Assembly (NCBI GenBank): GCA_028694645.1
Contig: JAQVKM010000001.1
Coordinates: 100,119-164,118, forward strand
Reading direction: 5' to 3'
Source: Bacilli bacterium
GTDB taxonomy: Bacteria; Bacillota_I; Bacilli_A; RF39; UBA660
DNA length: 64,000 bases
The translations under genes were made by a program, and so were the position numbers. The notes under the pieces were generated by a model. That model ran no database searches and was not told the DNA's origin. It worked only from the letters and a program-made list of their open reading frames with translations. Shown piece by piece: positions 11,233 through 24,612 of the stretch; position 1 is the first letter of the stretch, and the number at the start of each line of letters is the position of its first letter.

Positions 11233-11297
11233 TTACACATATAGGGTTAACCTATGTGGAAGGAAAAATCCGTTATACCACATAAGGAGGAAATTAA

Positions 11298-11993
11298 ATG
11301 AAAAAAGGTAAAAAATATTTAGAAGCTTCACAAAAAGTAGAAAAAAATAAATTATATACTAAAGAAGAAGCTATAGCATTAGTAAAAGAAACTAGTGTTG
11401 CTAACTTTGATGCTTCAGTTGAATTAGCTATGAGATTAAATCTTGATACAAAAAAAGCTGATCAACAATTAAGAGGTGCATTAGTATTACCTAATGGAAC
11501 TGGAAAAGTTAAAAAAGTATTAGTAATAGCTAGAGGAGAAGCTGCTAAAGCTGCTAAAGAAGCAGGAGCTGACTATGTTGGAGATTTAGACATGTTAGAA
11601 AAAATCGAAAAAGAAAATTGGTTCGATTTTGATACTATGATAGCTACTCCAGATATGATGCCAGCTTTAGGTAAAATAGGTAAAATATTAGGACCTAAAG
11701 GATTAATGCCAAATCCAAAAACTGGAACAGTTACAATGGATACAAAAAAAGCAGTTGAAGAAGTTAAAAAAGGACGTGTAGAATATCGTACAGATAGTTA
11801 TGGAAATGTACACGTGTTAATTGGTAAAGTATCATTTGATGATGCTAAACTAGTTGAAAATTTAGTTAGTTTCGTTACATTAATTAACAAAGCTAAACCA
11901 TCAGTAGTTAAAGGAAAATATATTTTAAATATATCATTATCTTCTACTATGGGACCTGGAGTTAAAATAGACACAGCAAGTTTTGACTTTTAA
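11298..11993 (+). CDS. rplA: 50S ribosomal protein L1
   Basis: [22 protein letters not shown]. Confidence 0.97.
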   Translation: MKKGKKYLEASQKVEKNKLYTKEEAIALVKETSVANFDASVELAMRLNLDTKKADQQLRGALVLPNGTGKVKKVLVIARGEAAKAAKEAGADYVGDLDMLEKIEKENWFDFDTMIATPDMMPALGKIGKILGPKGLMPNPKTGTVTMDTKKAVEEVKKGRVEYRTDSYGNVHVLIGKVSFDDAKLVENLVSFVTLINKAKPSVVKGKYILNISLSSTMGPGVKIDTASFDF

Positions 11994-12029
11994 TTAGTGT
12001 TATGATATAATCAATTTGTTTTACAAAAA

Positions 12030-12150
12030 ATGTACCGTAGACAGTAGGTGTAGAAATACTTAATATCCTACCGAGGAACTTATAACAATATAAGGTTTTC
12101 GGCTCTTACTGTCTTTTAATAATAGTAAGAGCTTTTTATTTCGGTATAGA
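12030..12150 (+). promoter_or_regulatory. ribosomal protein L10 leader
   Basis: accgtagacagtaggtg...taatatcctaccgagg...ggctcttactgtctttt upstream of rplJ; matches the remembered L10 leader layout. Confidence 0.8.
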
Positions 12151-12169
12151 TGAATGGAGGTGCAGAACA

Positions 12170-12661
12170 ATGGCTAATCAAAAAATTATTGAAGGAAAAG
12201 CTAATGTCGTAGACGAAATAGCTGACAAGATGAAAAATGCTGCTACTTATGTATTCTTTGAATATCGTGGACTTACAGTTACTGAAACAAACGAATTGAG
12301 AAGAAAACTAAGAGATAGTGATTCAGAATTCAAAATTTACAAAAACACTTTATCAAAAAGAGCTTTAAATAGTTTAAATATCAACATTGATGATGAATTA
12401 AATGGACCTAAAGCTATAGCTTTTGGTAAAGATGCAGTAGCTCCAATTAAAGTACTTAGTGACTTTGCTAAAGAACATAAAGCTTTAGAATTAAAAATTG
12501 GTGTTGTTGATGGTGAAATTGCTAATCAAGCAATGTTACAAGAGTTAGCTTCTATTCCATCTAGAGAAGGATTACTTACAATGCTTGCTGGTGGACTTAT
12601 GGGAGTTGTTAAAGACTTATCTATTTGCCTAGACTTATATAGTCAAGATTTAGAAAAATAA
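12170..12661 (+). CDS. rplJ: 50S ribosomal protein L10
   Basis: FFEYRGLTVTETNELRRKLRDSDSEFKIYKNTL. Confidence 0.96.
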   Translation: MANQKIIEGKANVVDEIADKMKNAATYVFFEYRGLTVTETNELRRKLRDSDSEFKIYKNTLSKRALNSLNINIDDELNGPKAIAFGKDAVAPIKVLSDFAKEHKALELKIGVVDGEIANQAMLQELASIPSREGLLTMLAGGLMGVVKDLSICLDLYSQDLEK

Positions 12662-12686
12662 TTAATTAAAGAAGGAGGAATTTAAA

Positions 12687-13052
12687 ATGGCAAAATTTAC
12701 AAAAGATGAATTTATTAGTGGATTAAAAGAAATGACAATATTAGAAGTAAAAGAATTAGTAGACGCAATGAAAGAAGAATTTGGTGTAGATCCAAGTGCT
12801 GTAGCTGTAGCTGCTGGACCAGTTGCTGCTGTTGAAGAAGGACCAAGTGCAGTTAATGTAACTTTAACTTCTGCTGGAGCTAACAAATTAGCTGTTATCA
12901 AATTAATCAAAGATATCACTGGATTAGGATTAAAAGAAGCTAAAGATTTAGCTGATAATGGTGGAGTTGTTAAAGAAAACGTATCTACTGATGAAGCTAA
13001 TGAATTAAAAGCTAAATTTGAAGAAGCTGGAGCTTCAATCGAATTAAAATAA
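12687..13052 (+). CDS. rplL: 50S ribosomal protein L7/L12
   Basis: VIKLIKDITGLGLKEAKDLADNGGVVKENVS. Confidence 0.97.
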   Translation: MAKFTKDEFISGLKEMTILEVKELVDAMKEEFGVDPSAVAVAAGPVAAVEEGPSAVNVTLTSAGANKLAVIKLIKDITGLGLKEAKDLADNGGVVKENVSTDEANELKAKFEEAGASIELK

Positions 13053-13125
13053 TTATTAATATACACTAGCCTGTACTAAATAAAATAGTATAGGCTTTCA
13101 GTGTTTATAAAAGGGAGGTATTATT

Positions 13126-13713
13126 ATGGCTCAATATTTTGAAAATGATGATACTTTAAAAAGTGAAGAAACAATTAAAAAAGTTGTTATTAATAATAAA
13201 AATTATAACTTTACAACTGATAATGGAGTATTTTCTAAAAAAGGATTAGATTTTGGAACAAGAACATTATTAGAAACAATTAATATAAATGAAATTCATG
13301 GAAAAGTTCTAGATTTTGGGTGTGGATACGGTCCAATTGGTATTTACATAGCTCAAAATACAGATGCAGAGGTTCATATGATTGATATAAACAGAAGAAG
13401 CTTGGAATTGGCAAGAAAGAATGTTAATCTGAATCATGTGAATGTCAAAATATTTGAAAGTGATATTTATCAAAATATTAGTGAATTATATGATTACATT
13501 ATATCTAATCCACCTATAAGAGTAGGTAAAGAAATTTTATATAAAATACTATTTGAAGCTAAAAAACATTTAAATAAAAATGGACAACTTTGGATAGTTA
13601 TTAATAAAAATCAAGGTGCTAAATCAGTACTTAAAGATTTAGCTGAAAAATATGACGTAGAACTAATTACAAAAAACAAAGGCTTTTATATTATATGTGC
13701 TAAAAATAATTGA
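13126..13713 (+). CDS. class I SAM-dependent methyltransferase (RsmC-like)
   Basis: VLDFGCGYGPIGIYIA, DYIISNPPIRVGKE; between rplL and rpoB. Confidence 0.88.
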   Translation: MAQYFENDDTLKSEETIKKVVINNKNYNFTTDNGVFSKKGLDFGTRTLLETININEIHGKVLDFGCGYGPIGIYIAQNTDAEVHMIDINRRSLELARKNVNLNHVNVKIFESDIYQNISELYDYIISNPPIRVGKEILYKILFEAKKHLNKNGQLWIVINKNQGAKSVLKDLAEKYDVELITKNKGFYIICAKNN

Positions 13714-13809
13714 CAGAGCAAGGATGTTTTGTTAAAATTATATATTGACGCATATACTTTAGATTTGTTTATGTTCTTTGGTATAAATATAGTTTATAGG
13801 GGTGAAAGA

Positions 13810-16800
13810 GTGTCTTATACAATCAAAAAATTCAGCGATTATCGCGAAAGAAGAAATTACGCAAAAACAAAAAACGCTATAGAACTAGGTAATTTATTAG
13901 AAATTCAAAAAAGTTCATACAATTGGTTCATTGAAAAAGGAATAGAAGAAGTTTTTAGTGACATTTTTCCAGTTGAAAGTTTTTCAGGAAATTTATCTTT
14001 AGAATTTGGAAATTATTCATTTGATGAACCTAGATATTCAATAAAAGGATGCAAAGAAAGATATTCAACTTATGCTGCACCTTTAAAAGTAGAAGCAAGA
14101 TTATTTAATCATGAAACTGGTGAAGTTAAAGAACAAGATATTTATCTTGGAGATATGCCTGTTATGACCGATTCAGGAACATTTATTATAAATGGTGCTG
14201 AAAGAGTTATTGTATCTCAATTAGTTCGTTCACCTTCTGCTTATTATGGTAGAGAAATAGATAAAAATGGTCGTTTAGTTATAACAAGTCAATTAATACC
14301 TAATCATGGTACTTGGCTTGAATATGAATTAGATGCAAGAGATGTTATTTATGTTAGAATTGATAGAACAAGAAAAGTTCCAATTACAACTTTACTTAGA
14401 GCTATTGGTTTATCTAGTGATGAAGATATATATGATTTATTTGGAGAAAATGATTATATAGAAAGAACTATTGTTAAAGATGCAAATAAAAACACAGATG
14501 AAGCATTAATTGATATTCATTCTAAATTAAGACCAGGTGAACCATCTACATTAGATAGTGCTAAAAATCAATTAGTAACAAGATTTTTTGATTCATTTAG
14601 ATATGATTTAGCTAAAGTAGGTCGTTATACATTTAATAGAAAATTGAATGTATGTGATCGTTTACTAGGTTGTAAACTAGCTGAAACTATTAAAAATGGT
14701 AAAGAAATCATAGCAGAAAAAGATACTGTAATTACTAAGGAATTATTAGAAAAACTTAAACCAATTATGGAAACTGGATATGGAACTAAAGAAGTTTTAA
14801 TTAATCAAGATTTAGATTCATATAATAAAGTTCAAGTTATTAAAGTTTATTCTAAAAATAATCCTGATAAAGTTGTAAATATCATAGGTAATGATGCAAC
14901 AACAGAAATTAAAAGATTAACAATTTCAGATATATATGCAAGTGTATCATATTACTTAAATTTACTTGAAGGAATAGGTAATTTTGATGAAATAGATCAT
15001 TTATCAAATAGACGTGTTCGTCAAGTAGGAGAATTATTACAAAATCAATTTAGAATAGGTGTTTCTAGAATTGAAAGAGTTATTAGAGATAGAATGAGTA
15101 CTCAAGAAATAACTGAAGTAACTCCAAAATCTTTAATTAACATTAGACCACTTACTGCATCTATTAAGGAATTCTTTGGTAGCAGTCAGTTATCTCAATT
15201 CATGGATCAAACTAATCCAGTAGCAGAACTTACTAATAAAAGAAGATTATCTTCTTTAGGGCCTGGTGGATTATCTAGAGATAGAGCTGGAATGGAAGTT
15301 CGTGACGTTAATACATCACATTATGGAAGATTATGTCCAGTTGAATCGCCAGAAGGACCAAACATTGGACTTATAACTTCATTAGCAAGTTACGCTAAGA
15401 TAAATGAATATGGATTTATAATGACACCATATCGTAAAGTTGTTAATAAACATTTAACTGATGAAATAGTATATATGACAGCAGATGAAGAACTAGAATA
15501 TTATATTTCACAAGCAACTGTAGATCTTGATGACAATAATAATTTAAAGGCTGATAGAGTTCCAGTTAGATATCGTAGTGATAATATTATGATAGAATCT
15601 GATAAAGTAGATTATATAGATGTTTCACCACAACAAATTGTTTCTATAACAACACAAGGAATACCTTTCCTTGAGCATGATGATGGAAAACGTACATTGA
15701 TGGGTGCTAACATGCAACGTCAAGCAATTCCATTATTAACAGTTGAAGCTCCTCTTGTTGGAACAGGAGTAGAAGCTATAGCAGCTAGAGATTCTGGAGC
15801 TGTTATAATATCAAAAGCAGATGGTATTGTAGATTATGTTGATGCTAAAAAAATTATTATTAAAACATTAGGTGGTATGGATACATATTATTTAAATGGT
15901 TTTGAAAGAAGTAACGTTGGTACTTGTTATCATCAAATTCCTATTGTAAGATTAGGTGATGCTGTTCATAAAGATCAAGTTATAGCTGATGGGCCTTCAA
16001 CTGATAAAGGAGAAATGGCTTTAGGTAAAAATGTTACTGTAGCTTTCATGAACTATAATGGATACAACTATGAAGATGCCGTTATTTTAAATGAAAGATT
16101 AGTAAAAGATGATGTTTATACATCAATTCATATTGAAGATTACCAAATAGAATGCCGTGATACGAAATTAGGACCAGAAGAATTTACAAGAGATATTCCA
16201 AATATTAGTGAGGATGCTCGTAAAAATCTAGATGAAAATGGTATTGTTCGTATTGGAACAGAAGTTAATACAGACGATATTTTAGTAGGTAAAGTTACTC
16301 CTAAAGGAATGGCAGAACTTACTTCAGAAGAAAAATTATTACATGCTATTTTTGGAGAAAAAACTCGTGAAGTTAGAGATACATCACTAAGAGTACCAAA
16401 TGGTGGAGCAGGAATTGTTCATGATGTAAAAATATTTACAAAAGATGATTCAGATGAATTACCAGCTGGTGTTTCTAAATTAGTTCGTGTTTATATTATT
16501 CAAAAAAGAAAAATAACAGTTGGAGATAAAATGGCAGGACGTCATGGAAATAAAGGTGTTATTTCATTAGTGCTTCCAGAAGAAGATATGCCATATTTAC
16601 CAAATGGAGAAACAGTAGATATTTTACTAAATCCACTTGGAGTTCCATCTCGTATGAATATTGGACAAATATTAGAAATGCATTTAGGAATGGCAGCAAA
16701 AGAATTAGGAATTTTTGTAGCTACACCAGTATTTGATGGAGCAAGTCGTGAAGAAATAATTGATGCTTTAAAAGAAGCAGGATTAGATGAAGATGGAAAA

Positions 16801-17409
16801 GTTGTTTTACGTGATGGTAGAACAGGTGAAGCATTTGATAATAGAATTAGCGTTGGTGTTATGTATATGATTAAATTACACCACATGGTTGATGATAAAT
16901 TACATGCTCGTTCAACTGGACCATACTCACTTGTTACACAACAACCTCTTGGAGGTAAAGCACAATTTGGTGGACAAAGATTTGGAGAAATGGAAGTTTG
17001 GGCACTTGAAGCTTATGGTGCAGCTCATGTTTTACAAGAAATGATTACTATTAAATCAGATGATGTAGTAGGACGTGTTAGAGTTTATGAATCATTAGTT
17101 AAAGGAACACCAATTCCAACATCAGGAATACCTGAAAGTTTTAGAGTTTTAATTAAAGAATTCCAAGCATTAGGACTTGATATGACAGTTCTAAATAAAG
17201 AAGGCGAATTTGTTGATTTAAAAAATCTAGAAGAACAAGATGATGATACATATTTAAATAGTGACGAAATTGAATTAGAAGAATTAGCTGAGACTCCTGA
17301 AGTAGAGGAAGTTGAAGAAGAAACTGATTTCGATGATATGGAACCAGAATTTGATGCAGATTTCGATGAAGATATGGATGATTTGGATTTAGAAGGGGAT
17401 GATAACTAA
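13810..17409 (+). CDS. rpoB: DNA-directed RNA polymerase beta subunit
   Basis: full-length RpoB motifs; GTG start at 13810 more plausible than the 13729 ORF start. Confidence 0.97.
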   Translation: MSYTIKKFSDYRERRNYAKTKNAIELGNLLEIQKSSYNWFIEKGIEEVFSDIFPVESFSGNLSLEFGNYSFDEPRYSIKGCKERYSTYAAPLKVEARLFNHETGEVKEQDIYLGDMPVMTDSGTFIINGAERVIVSQLVRSPSAYYGREIDKNGRLVITSQLIPNHGTWLEYELDARDVIYVRIDRTRKVPITTLLRAIGLSSDEDIYDLFGENDYIERTIVKDANKNTDEALIDIHSKLRPGEPSTLDSAKNQLVTRFFDSFRYDLAKVGRYTFNRKLNVCDRLLGCKLAETIKNGKEIIAEKDTVITKELLEKLKPIMETGYGTKEVLINQDLDSYNKVQVIKVYSKNNPDKVVNIIGNDATTEIKRLTISDIYASVSYYLNLLEGIGNFDEIDHLSNRRVRQVGELLQNQFRIGVSRIERVIRDRMSTQEITEVTPKSLINIRPLTASIKEFFGSSQLSQFMDQTNPVAELTNKRRLSSLGPGGLSRDRAGMEVRDVNTSHYGRLCPVESPEGPNIGLITSLASYAKINEYGFIMTPYRKVVNKHLTDEIVYMTADEELEYYISQATVDLDDNNNLKADRVPVRYRSDNIMIESDKVDYIDVSPQQIVSITTQGIPFLEHDDGKRTLMGANMQRQAIPLLTVEAPLVGTGVEAIAARDSGAVIISKADGIVDYVDAKKIIIKTLGGMDTYYLNGFERSNVGTCYHQIPIVRLGDAVHKDQVIADGPSTDKGEMALGKNVTVAFMNYNGYNYEDAVILNERLVKDDVYTSIHIEDYQIECRDTKLGPEEFTRDIPNISEDARKNLDENGIVRIGTEVNTDDILVGKVTPKGMAELTSEEKLLHAIFGEKTREVRDTSLRVPNGGAGIVHDVKIFTKDDSDELPAGVSKLVRVYIIQKRKITVGDKMAGRHGNKGVISLVLPEEDMPYLPNGETVDILLNPLGVPSRMNIGQILEMHLGMAAKELGIFVATPVFDGASREEIIDALKEAGLDEDGKVVLRDGRTGEAFDNRISVGVMYMIKLHHMVDDKLHARSTGPYSLVTQQPLGGKAQFGGQRFGEMEVWALEAYGAAHVLQEMITIKSDDVVGRVRVYESLVKGTPIPTSGIPESFRVLIKEFQALGLDMTVLNKEGEFVDLKNLEEQDDDTYLNSDEIELEELAETPEVEEVEEETDFDDMEPEFDADFDEDMDDLDLEGDDN

Positions 17410-20400
17410 TGGATGTAAACAATTTTGAAGGCTTAAGAATAGCTATTGCATCTCCTGAAAGAATTAGACAATGGTCTTATGGTGAAGTAAAAAAAGCAGA
17501 AACAATTAACTATCGTACTTTAAAACCTGAAAGAGATGGTTTATTCTGTGAAAAAATATTTGGACCAACTAAAGACTTTGAATGTTCTTGTGGAAAATAT
17601 AAAAGATTAAGATATAAAAATATTGTTTGTGATAGATGTGGAGTAGAAGTAACAAAAGCTAAAGTACGTAGAGAACGTATGGGACACATTGAGTTAGCTA
17701 CTCCTGTATCTCACATCTGGTTTTTTAAAGGAATTCCATCTCGTATGGGTCTTGTTCTAGATATGTCTCCAAGAGACCTAGAAGAAGTTTTATACTTTGT
17801 ATCTTATGTTGTTTTAGATAAAGGAGCAGCTCCTTTAGAAAAGAAACAAATTATAAGTGATAAAGAATATCGTGCTTATTATGAGAAATATGGAAATACT
17901 TTTAAAGTAGGTATGGGTGCTGAAGCTATTAAACAATTATTAACTGAAGTTGATTTAGCTACTGAAGTTGAGACAATAAAAAAAGAAATAGATGAAATAA
18001 AAGATTCTACAAGTCAAAAAAGAGTTCGTTTAATTAAACGTTTAGATGTATTAAATGCATTCTTAGAATCTGGAAATAGACCTGAATGGATGATTATGGA
18101 TGCAATTCCAGTTATTCCTCCAGAACTAAGACCAATGATTCAATTAGATGGTGGTAGATTTGCAACAAGTGATTTAAATGACTTATATAGAAGAGTTATA
18201 AATCGTAATAATCGTTTGAAAAAACTAATGGAATTAGGAGCTCCTAGTATCATTATTCAAAATGAAAAACGTATGTTACAAGAAGCTGTAGATGCATTAT
18301 TTGATAATGGTAGAAGAGGGCGTAATATAACTGGTGCTGGAAATAGACCACTTAAATCTTTATCTAGCATGTTAAAAGGTAAACAAGGACGTTTCCGTCA
18401 AAACTTACTTGGAAAACGTGTTGATTATTCAGGACGTTCAGTTATCGTAGTAGGTCCAAACTTAAAAATGTATGAATGTGGTATTCCAAAAGAAATGGCA
18501 CTTGAATTATTTAAACCACATGTTATCAATGGATTAGTTTCTAAAGATATAGCATCAAATATTAAAGCAGCTAAAAGAATGATTGAAAATCAAGATCCTA
18601 GAGTTTGGGATATTGTTGAAGAAAAAATAAAAGAACATCCAGTTATGTTAAATAGAGCACCAACATTACATAGATTGGGTATTCAAGCATTTGAACCAAA
18701 ATTAATTGATGGTAGAGCAATTAGATTACATCCGCTTGTTTGTGCAGCATTTAATGCCGATTTTGATGGAGATCAAATGGCTGTTCACGTACCAATAAGT
18801 GAAGAAGCTAAAGCTGAAGCTAGAATATTAATGTTAGGAGCTAATAACATTCTAAAACCATCTGATGGAGCACCAATTGTTACTCCAGGACAAGATATGA
18901 TTTTAGGAAATTATTATATAACAATTGAAAAAGCTGGATTACCTGGTGAAGGTAGAGTATTTAAAAATCCTAATGAAGCTTTAATGGCTTATGAAAGAAG
19001 AGAAATTACTTTAAGCACCAGAATAGCTATTCAAGTAAAAGGATTTAAGCATAAATTATTTACTGATGATCAAATGGATAAATATTTAGTTACAACAGTA
19101 GGTAAAATTAAATTCAATGAAATATTCCCAGATACTTTCCAATATATTAATGAAGGAACTAAAGAAAATATTGAAGGAATTACTCCAGGTAAATATTTCC
19201 TTAAAAAAGGTTCAAACATTAAAGAAGAAATTGCTAATATGGAATTAGTCTCACCATTCAATAAAGGAGTATTAACTAAGTTAATTGCTCAAATATATAA
19301 AAGATATCAAACTACTGAAACATCTATAATGCTAGATAAAATGAAAGATTTAGGATTCAAAGAATCAACTTTATCTGGAATTTCAATTGGTATTGGTGAT
19401 ATAGCTTTATCTAAAGATAAAGAACAAATCTTAAGCGAAGCTACTGAAAAAGTAACTCAAGTAAATAAACAATTTAAACGTGGTTTAATTACTGATAAAG
19501 AAAGATATGATAAAGTAGTTGAATCTTGGAATGGTGCTAAAGATAAAATAGCTGATGAATTATCTGCTTATATCAAATCAAATAAAGAAAATCCTATTTC
19601 AATTATGATTTCATCAGGAGCTCGTGGTAACATGAGTAACTACAACCAAATGGCTGGTATGCGTGGACTTATGATGAAACCAACAGGTGAAGCAGTAGAA
19701 ATACCAATTACAACTTCATTTACTGAAGGTGCAAGAGTGTTTGAATTCTTCTTAGCAACGCACGGAACTAGAAAAGGTACTGTTGATACAGCCTTAAAAA
19801 CTGCCGATGCTGGATACTTAACAAGACGTCTTGTTGATGTAGCACAAGATATTATTGTTAGAGAAGATGATTGTGGAACTGATGAGGGTGTAATAGTTGA
19901 AGCATTTGTAAATCCAGATGGAACTATTATAGAAAGTTTAAGAAACCGTATTGTTGGTAGATATACTAACAAAAAAGTTATTAATCCTGAAACAAAAGAA
20001 GTAATAGTTGAAAGAAACACTTATATTACAGAAACACTTGCTGATAAAATAATTGCTTCTGGGGTAACCAAAGTAGCTATTAGAACTGTTCTAACATGTA
20101 AAAATGAACATGGTGTTTGTAGACATTGTTATGGGCGTAATTTAGCAACAGGACAAGTTGTTGAAGTTGGAGAAGCAGTTGGTATTATGGCAGCTCAATC
20201 AATTGGAGAACCAGGTACTCAACTTACAATGCGTACTATCAACTCAGGTGGAGTAGCTGGAGATGATATTACTCAAGGTCTTCCACGTGTTCAAGAATTA
20301 TTTGAAGCTCGTAATCCTAAAGGAAAATCAACAATTTCTGAAATAAATGGTGTGGTAACAAAAATAGAAGAACAAAATGGAAAATTCTTGATATTTGTTA

Positions 20401-21041
20401 AAAATGATATTGAAACAAAAGAACATGTAAGTAATTATGGAGCTAAATTAGCTGTTTCAGTAAATGAAGAAGTTAAAGCAGGACAAAGATTAACTCATGG
20501 AGCAATTAGTCCAAAAGAGTTATTAGTTGTAACAAATCCAATTACTGTTCAACAATATATATTATCAGAAATTCAAAAAGTTTATGGATCACAAGGTGTT
20601 GATATTAATGATAAACACGTTGAAATAATGGCTAAACGTATGATTTCAAAAATCAAAATAATTAACTCTAATGATGCTTATTTCTTACCAGGTACAATGG
20701 TAAATATAAATAACTTTAGAGATGTTAATAAAGAATTAATTCTTCAAGGAAAAACTCCTGCTACAGGACGTCCAGTACTTTTAGGTATAACTAAAGCATC
20801 TTTAGAAACAGACTCATTCTTATCAGCAGCATCTTTCCAAGAAACGACAAGAATCTTAACTGATGCAGCAATTCATGGTAAAGTAGATCATTTAAATGGT
20901 CTTAAAGAAAATGTTATCATTGGTAAATTAATACCAGCTGGTACAGGAGCTAAAAAATACCGTGATGTTAATTATGAATTGGAAAAAGATGAATCAAGAT
21001 TAGAACCTCTTGATGCACTAGAAGAAGAATTAATGGATTAA
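17409..21041 (+). CDS. rpoC: DNA-directed RNA polymerase beta' subunit
   Basis: [14 protein letters not shown] active site. Confidence 0.98.
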   Translation: MDVNNFEGLRIAIASPERIRQWSYGEVKKAETINYRTLKPERDGLFCEKIFGPTKDFECSCGKYKRLRYKNIVCDRCGVEVTKAKVRRERMGHIELATPVSHIWFFKGIPSRMGLVLDMSPRDLEEVLYFVSYVVLDKGAAPLEKKQIISDKEYRAYYEKYGNTFKVGMGAEAIKQLLTEVDLATEVETIKKEIDEIKDSTSQKRVRLIKRLDVLNAFLESGNRPEWMIMDAIPVIPPELRPMIQLDGGRFATSDLNDLYRRVINRNNRLKKLMELGAPSIIIQNEKRMLQEAVDALFDNGRRGRNITGAGNRPLKSLSSMLKGKQGRFRQNLLGKRVDYSGRSVIVVGPNLKMYECGIPKEMALELFKPHVINGLVSKDIASNIKAAKRMIENQDPRVWDIVEEKIKEHPVMLNRAPTLHRLGIQAFEPKLIDGRAIRLHPLVCAAFNADFDGDQMAVHVPISEEAKAEARILMLGANNILKPSDGAPIVTPGQDMILGNYYITIEKAGLPGEGRVFKNPNEALMAYERREITLSTRIAIQVKGFKHKLFTDDQMDKYLVTTVGKIKFNEIFPDTFQYINEGTKENIEGITPGKYFLKKGSNIKEEIANMELVSPFNKGVLTKLIAQIYKRYQTTETSIMLDKMKDLGFKESTLSGISIGIGDIALSKDKEQILSEATEKVTQVNKQFKRGLITDKERYDKVVESWNGAKDKIADELSAYIKSNKENPISIMISSGARGNMSNYNQMAGMRGLMMKPTGEAVEIPITTSFTEGARVFEFFLATHGTRKGTVDTALKTADAGYLTRRLVDVAQDIIVREDDCGTDEGVIVEAFVNPDGTIIESLRNRIVGRYTNKKVINPETKEVIVERNTYITETLADKIIASGVTKVAIRTVLTCKNEHGVCRHCYGRNLATGQVVEVGEAVGIMAAQSIGEPGTQLTMRTINSGGVAGDDITQGLPRVQELFEARNPKGKSTISEINGVVTKIEEQNGKFLIFVKNDIETKEHVSNYGAKLAVSVNEEVKAGQRLTHGAISPKELLVVTNPITVQQYILSEIQKVYGSQGVDINDKHVEIMAKRMISKIKIINSNDAYFLPGTMVNINNFRDVNKELILQGKTPATGRPVLLGITKASLETDSFLSAASFQETTRILTDAAIHGKVDHLNGLKENVIIGKLIPAGTGAKKYRDVNYELEKDESRLEPLDALEEELMD

Positions 21042-21045
21042 TATT

Positions 21046-21077
21046 AAATCAAGATGAAAACATCTTGATTTTTTTTT
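21046..21077 (+). terminator. rpoC terminator
   Basis: aaatcaagatg-aaaa-catcttgattttttttt. Confidence 0.8.
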
Positions 21078-21120
21078 GAAATGGTTTGTAAAAGTAAAAT
21101 TAATATGATATAATTATTTT

Positions 21121-21283
21121 GCTAGAAAGTTTCGTATAAGAAAAACCTACAAGTTAACGATTGGGAATTTAATTCTTAGAATGTGTTGAATACTTAAATT
21201 TATTTAAGAATCCTAATTTCTATGATGTAATACCCACCTGGGAGATCAGGTTTTATCGTTAAAGGAACTTTCTAGCTTTTTTT
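21121..21283 (+). ncRNA. ssrS: probable 6S RNA
   Basis: closing stem gctagaaagtt...aactttctagc, internal aacctacaagttaacg paired with cgttaa/acccacct...aggttt, then T run; no ORF. Confidence 0.65.
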
Positions 21284-21330
21284 TTGTCTAAAAATATGTT
21301 ATAATTTTCTTATGATATAGGAGGTTTAAT

Positions 21331-23520
21331 ATGGCTAAAAAGAAAAAAAGAAAAGAAACAAAAAAAGAAAGTTCTGGCTATCAAGTTGAGTTAGTAGGTT
21401 TCTTATTAATTTTAATTGCCATTATTGGATTTTTACCTAATACTGGAATAGTTGGAGATTTTATTAAAAATTTTAGTTTGTTTTTAGTAGGAACATGGTA
21501 TAATTTAGCTTTAGCTGGTGTTATTGTAACTGGAATATTTATGATGATAAAAAGAGAAAAACCAGATTTTTTTACAGCTAAATTAGTAGGTTTATATATA
21601 TTTGTTTTAGGTTTATTAGTTTTTTCACATATAAAATATATAGAAAATACAGAATTAGAAGGATTTAAAATAATAACTGAAACAATAAATAATTTTATGT
21701 CTTCATCTTCTAAATTAAATTTAGGTGGTGGCGTTATAGGAGCTATTTTTTCAAGTTTATTTGTTTATTTATTTTCTGTTAATGGAACTAAAATAGTTGT
21801 TTGGGCTTTAATTATATGTGGACTTGTTATGTTTACTGGAGTATCAATAGTTGATGCAATTAAAGCTATATTAAGTAAAATAAAAGTAAGCAAAACAAAA
21901 GAAAAAAACAAGAAAGTAACAGATTTAATTCAAAAAGCTGAAGAAAAATATGAAAATGACAATAAAGTTGTAATTTCTTCAGTAGATGAATTGATTCATA
22001 GTCATGAAGATATAAAAAATGATAAAGATATAAAAGAAGAGCATAAAGAAAATATATATCAAGACAATAAAGGATATATATATCCTTCTATTAATTTATT
22101 AAATAAAAATAATAAAACAAAAAATGTAGAATCAAAAGAAACAATAAATCATAATGTTGATGTATTACATCAAGTACTAAAAGATTTTGGTATTGAAGGT
22201 AAGGTTGTAGCTATAAACCCGGGACCATCTGTAACACAATATGAAATGGAATTAAAAGCAGGAACAAGACTTAGTAGAGTATCAAGTATTCATAGTGAAA
22301 TTGCCTTAGCACTAGCTGCTAAAGATGTTCGTATACAAGCTCCAATACCTGGTAAATCAACAATTGGAATAGAAATTCCAAATAAAATTACATCAATGGT
22401 AACTGTTAGAGAAATATTGGAATTAATACCTAAAAATATGCATGAAAGTAAACTTTTAGTGGCACTTGGTAGGGATATAATGGGAAGACCACAATATTGT
22501 GAAATTAATAAAACCCCACATTTATTAGTAGCAGGTTCTACTGGAAGTGGTAAATCAGTTTGTATTAACAGTATGATTATATCTTTATTAATGCGAGCTA
22601 AACCAGATGAAGTTAAATTAGTTTTGGTAGACCCAAAAAAAGTTGAATTATCTATGTATAATGGAGTACCACATTTATTAACTCCTGTTGTAACTGATCC
22701 TAAAAAAGCTAATATAGCTTTAAAAAAGATAGTTGTTGAAATGGAAAACAGATATGAAATGTTTAGTAATAGTGGAACTAAAAATATAGCTGGATATAAC
22801 ACTTATATTGAAAATAAAAATAAGAATTTACCAGATAATGAAAAAATTAAGAAATTACCTTATATAGTTGTTATTATAGATGAGTTAGCTGATTTAATGT
22901 TAGTTGCAGCTAAAGAAGTAGAAGATTCAATTATGAGAATTACTCAAATGGCAAGAGCTGCTGGAATTCATTTAATTGTAGCAACACAAAGACCATCAAC
23001 TGATGTTATTACAGGAGTAGTTAAAGCTAATATTCCATCTCGTATTTCATTTGCTGTATCTAGTAGTATTGATTCTAGAACAATATTAGACATGATGGGA
23101 GCAGAAAAATTATTAGGTAAAGGAGATATGTTATTTTTACCTCAAGGAGAAAATACTCCAGTAAGAATTCAAGGAAACTTTATTGATGATGAAGAAATTA
23201 AAAATGTTGTTGATTATACAATTAAGCAACAAATAGCAAGATATGATGAAACATTTTTAATGGATGAAGAAGAAATGCATGCAACAACTATGGTTGGTGA
23301 TGAGAAAGATGCCACCGAAGAACCTTTATATAATGAAATAGTTGAATTTGTTGTAACAAGTGGTAAAGCAAGCGCATCTTTATTACAAAGAAGATTCAGA
23401 TTAGGTTATAATAGAGCAGCTAGAGTAATTGATTTATTAGAAGAAAGAGGAATAATAGGTCCTCCAAATGGATCAAAACCTAGAGAAGTTTTAGTGCAAT
23501 TAGAACATAAAGATAATTAA
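21331..23520 (+). CDS. ftsK: DNA translocase FtsK/SpoIIIE
   Basis: N-terminal TM, GSTGSGKSVCINS Walker A, C-terminal gamma winged helix (SASLLQRRFRLGYNRAARVID). Confidence 0.95.
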   Translation: MAKKKKRKETKKESSGYQVELVGFLLILIAIIGFLPNTGIVGDFIKNFSLFLVGTWYNLALAGVIVTGIFMMIKREKPDFFTAKLVGLYIFVLGLLVFSHIKYIENTELEGFKIITETINNFMSSSSKLNLGGGVIGAIFSSLFVYLFSVNGTKIVVWALIICGLVMFTGVSIVDAIKAILSKIKVSKTKEKNKKVTDLIQKAEEKYENDNKVVISSVDELIHSHEDIKNDKDIKEEHKENIYQDNKGYIYPSINLLNKNNKTKNVESKETINHNVDVLHQVLKDFGIEGKVVAINPGPSVTQYEMELKAGTRLSRVSSIHSEIALALAAKDVRIQAPIPGKSTIGIEIPNKITSMVTVREILELIPKNMHESKLLVALGRDIMGRPQYCEINKTPHLLVAGSTGSGKSVCINSMIISLLMRAKPDEVKLVLVDPKKVELSMYNGVPHLLTPVVTDPKKANIALKKIVVEMENRYEMFSNSGTKNIAGYNTYIENKNKNLPDNEKIKKLPYIVVIIDELADLMLVAAKEVEDSIMRITQMARAAGIHLIVATQRPSTDVITGVVKANIPSRISFAVSSSIDSRTILDMMGAEKLLGKGDMLFLPQGENTPVRIQGNFIDDEEIKNVVDYTIKQQIARYDETFLMDEEEMHATTMVGDEKDATEEPLYNEIVEFVVTSGKASASLLQRRFRLGYNRAARVIDLLEERGIIGPPNGSKPREVLVQLEHKDN

Positions 23521-23711
23521 CCAAATGTAAATAATAATGTAAACCTTATTGAAAAGAAAATTATTTTATTGTAATTTATGATATAATTAATCTATAAGTG
23601 AAAAAATACAAAAAAAATTAAAATTTGTATTTTTTTTTTAATTTTTGTGATATACTATTAGTATATTATGGTAGATAACCATAAGCTTGGGGTAAAAGAA
23701 TAAAAAGAGGA

Positions 23712-24605
23712 GTGTTTAATATGGAAGAAAAAACAATAATAAATGAAGGAAATATATTTTCAGAAGTAAATAATGATTTACCTGTTTTAGCTGAAAGTAA
23801 ATTAGATCAAGAACATATAGAAAAAGTTCAATCAGATTTAAATCCTGGAGCTATATTATCTAAAGAAGAAAAAAAAGAAACAACTGGAACAGTTGGTTTT
23901 GATAATTTGTTCAATAATTTATATAATGATGTTGCAGGAGCTAATGACTTTATTTCAAATTTAATTGAGCAAAGAAAAACAATTAGTGTTAGTGAAGCTA
24001 ATTTAAATGAACAAAGAGCTAAATTAGAAAAAGAAAAAGAAGAATTTGAAAAATATTGTGATGTTCAAAAAGATAATTTTAAACAAGAAAAACAAAGACT
24101 AGATGAATATGAAAAAACACAAAAAATAAGATTACAAAATGAAGAATCTAGTTTTGCAGCTGAAGTAGAAGCAACTAAAAATGAAATTTCTTTAGCTCAA
24201 AAAGGACTTAAAATTTCTGAAGAGACATTAAATGAAGAAAAAAGACAATTTGAAAAATATAAAGAAACAGAAGAAGAAAGAATTTTATTAGCTAAAGCAC
24301 AATTTGAAGAAGAAAAAGTACAATATAATAAAGAAAGAAATGCTGAGATTGAACAAATTAGATTAGCTAAAGAAAATCTTGAAGTTGAAAAAGCCTCTTT
24401 CTCTAAAGAAAAAGAAAATGCTTTAAAACTAATCAAAGAAGGTCAAGAAGGATTAGAATCATTAAAACAACAATTTGAAAAATATAAAGAAAATGAAGAG
24501 AAAAAATTAGAATTAGAAAGCAAAAATTTATCACAAAGTTGTGCTAGATTCAAAGAACTTGTTTCACAATTTAATTCAGGTTTTGAATTAATATCAGATA
24601 AGTAG
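23712..24605 (+). CDS. coiled-coil protein A
   Basis: intact ORF, heptad-rich. Confidence 0.7.
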   Translation: MFNMEEKTIINEGNIFSEVNNDLPVLAESKLDQEHIEKVQSDLNPGAILSKEEKKETTGTVGFDNLFNNLYNDVAGANDFISNLIEQRKTISVSEANLNEQRAKLEKEKEEFEKYCDVQKDNFKQEKQRLDEYEKTQKIRLQNEESSFAAEVEATKNEISLAQKGLKISEETLNEEKRQFEKYKETEEERILLAKAQFEEEKVQYNKERNAEIEQIRLAKENLEVEKASFSKEKENALKLIKEGQEGLESLKQQFEKYKENEEKKLELESKNLSQSCARFKELVSQFNSGFELISDK

Positions 24606-24612
24606 GATTAAA

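Noticed and set aside
12662-13066. Minus-strand ORF of 134 aa opposite rplL
   Set aside because: Low-complexity antisense shadow of a conserved ribosomal protein gene; same reasoning for the minus ORFs within rpoB, rpoC, nusG, ftsK, clpC and copA.
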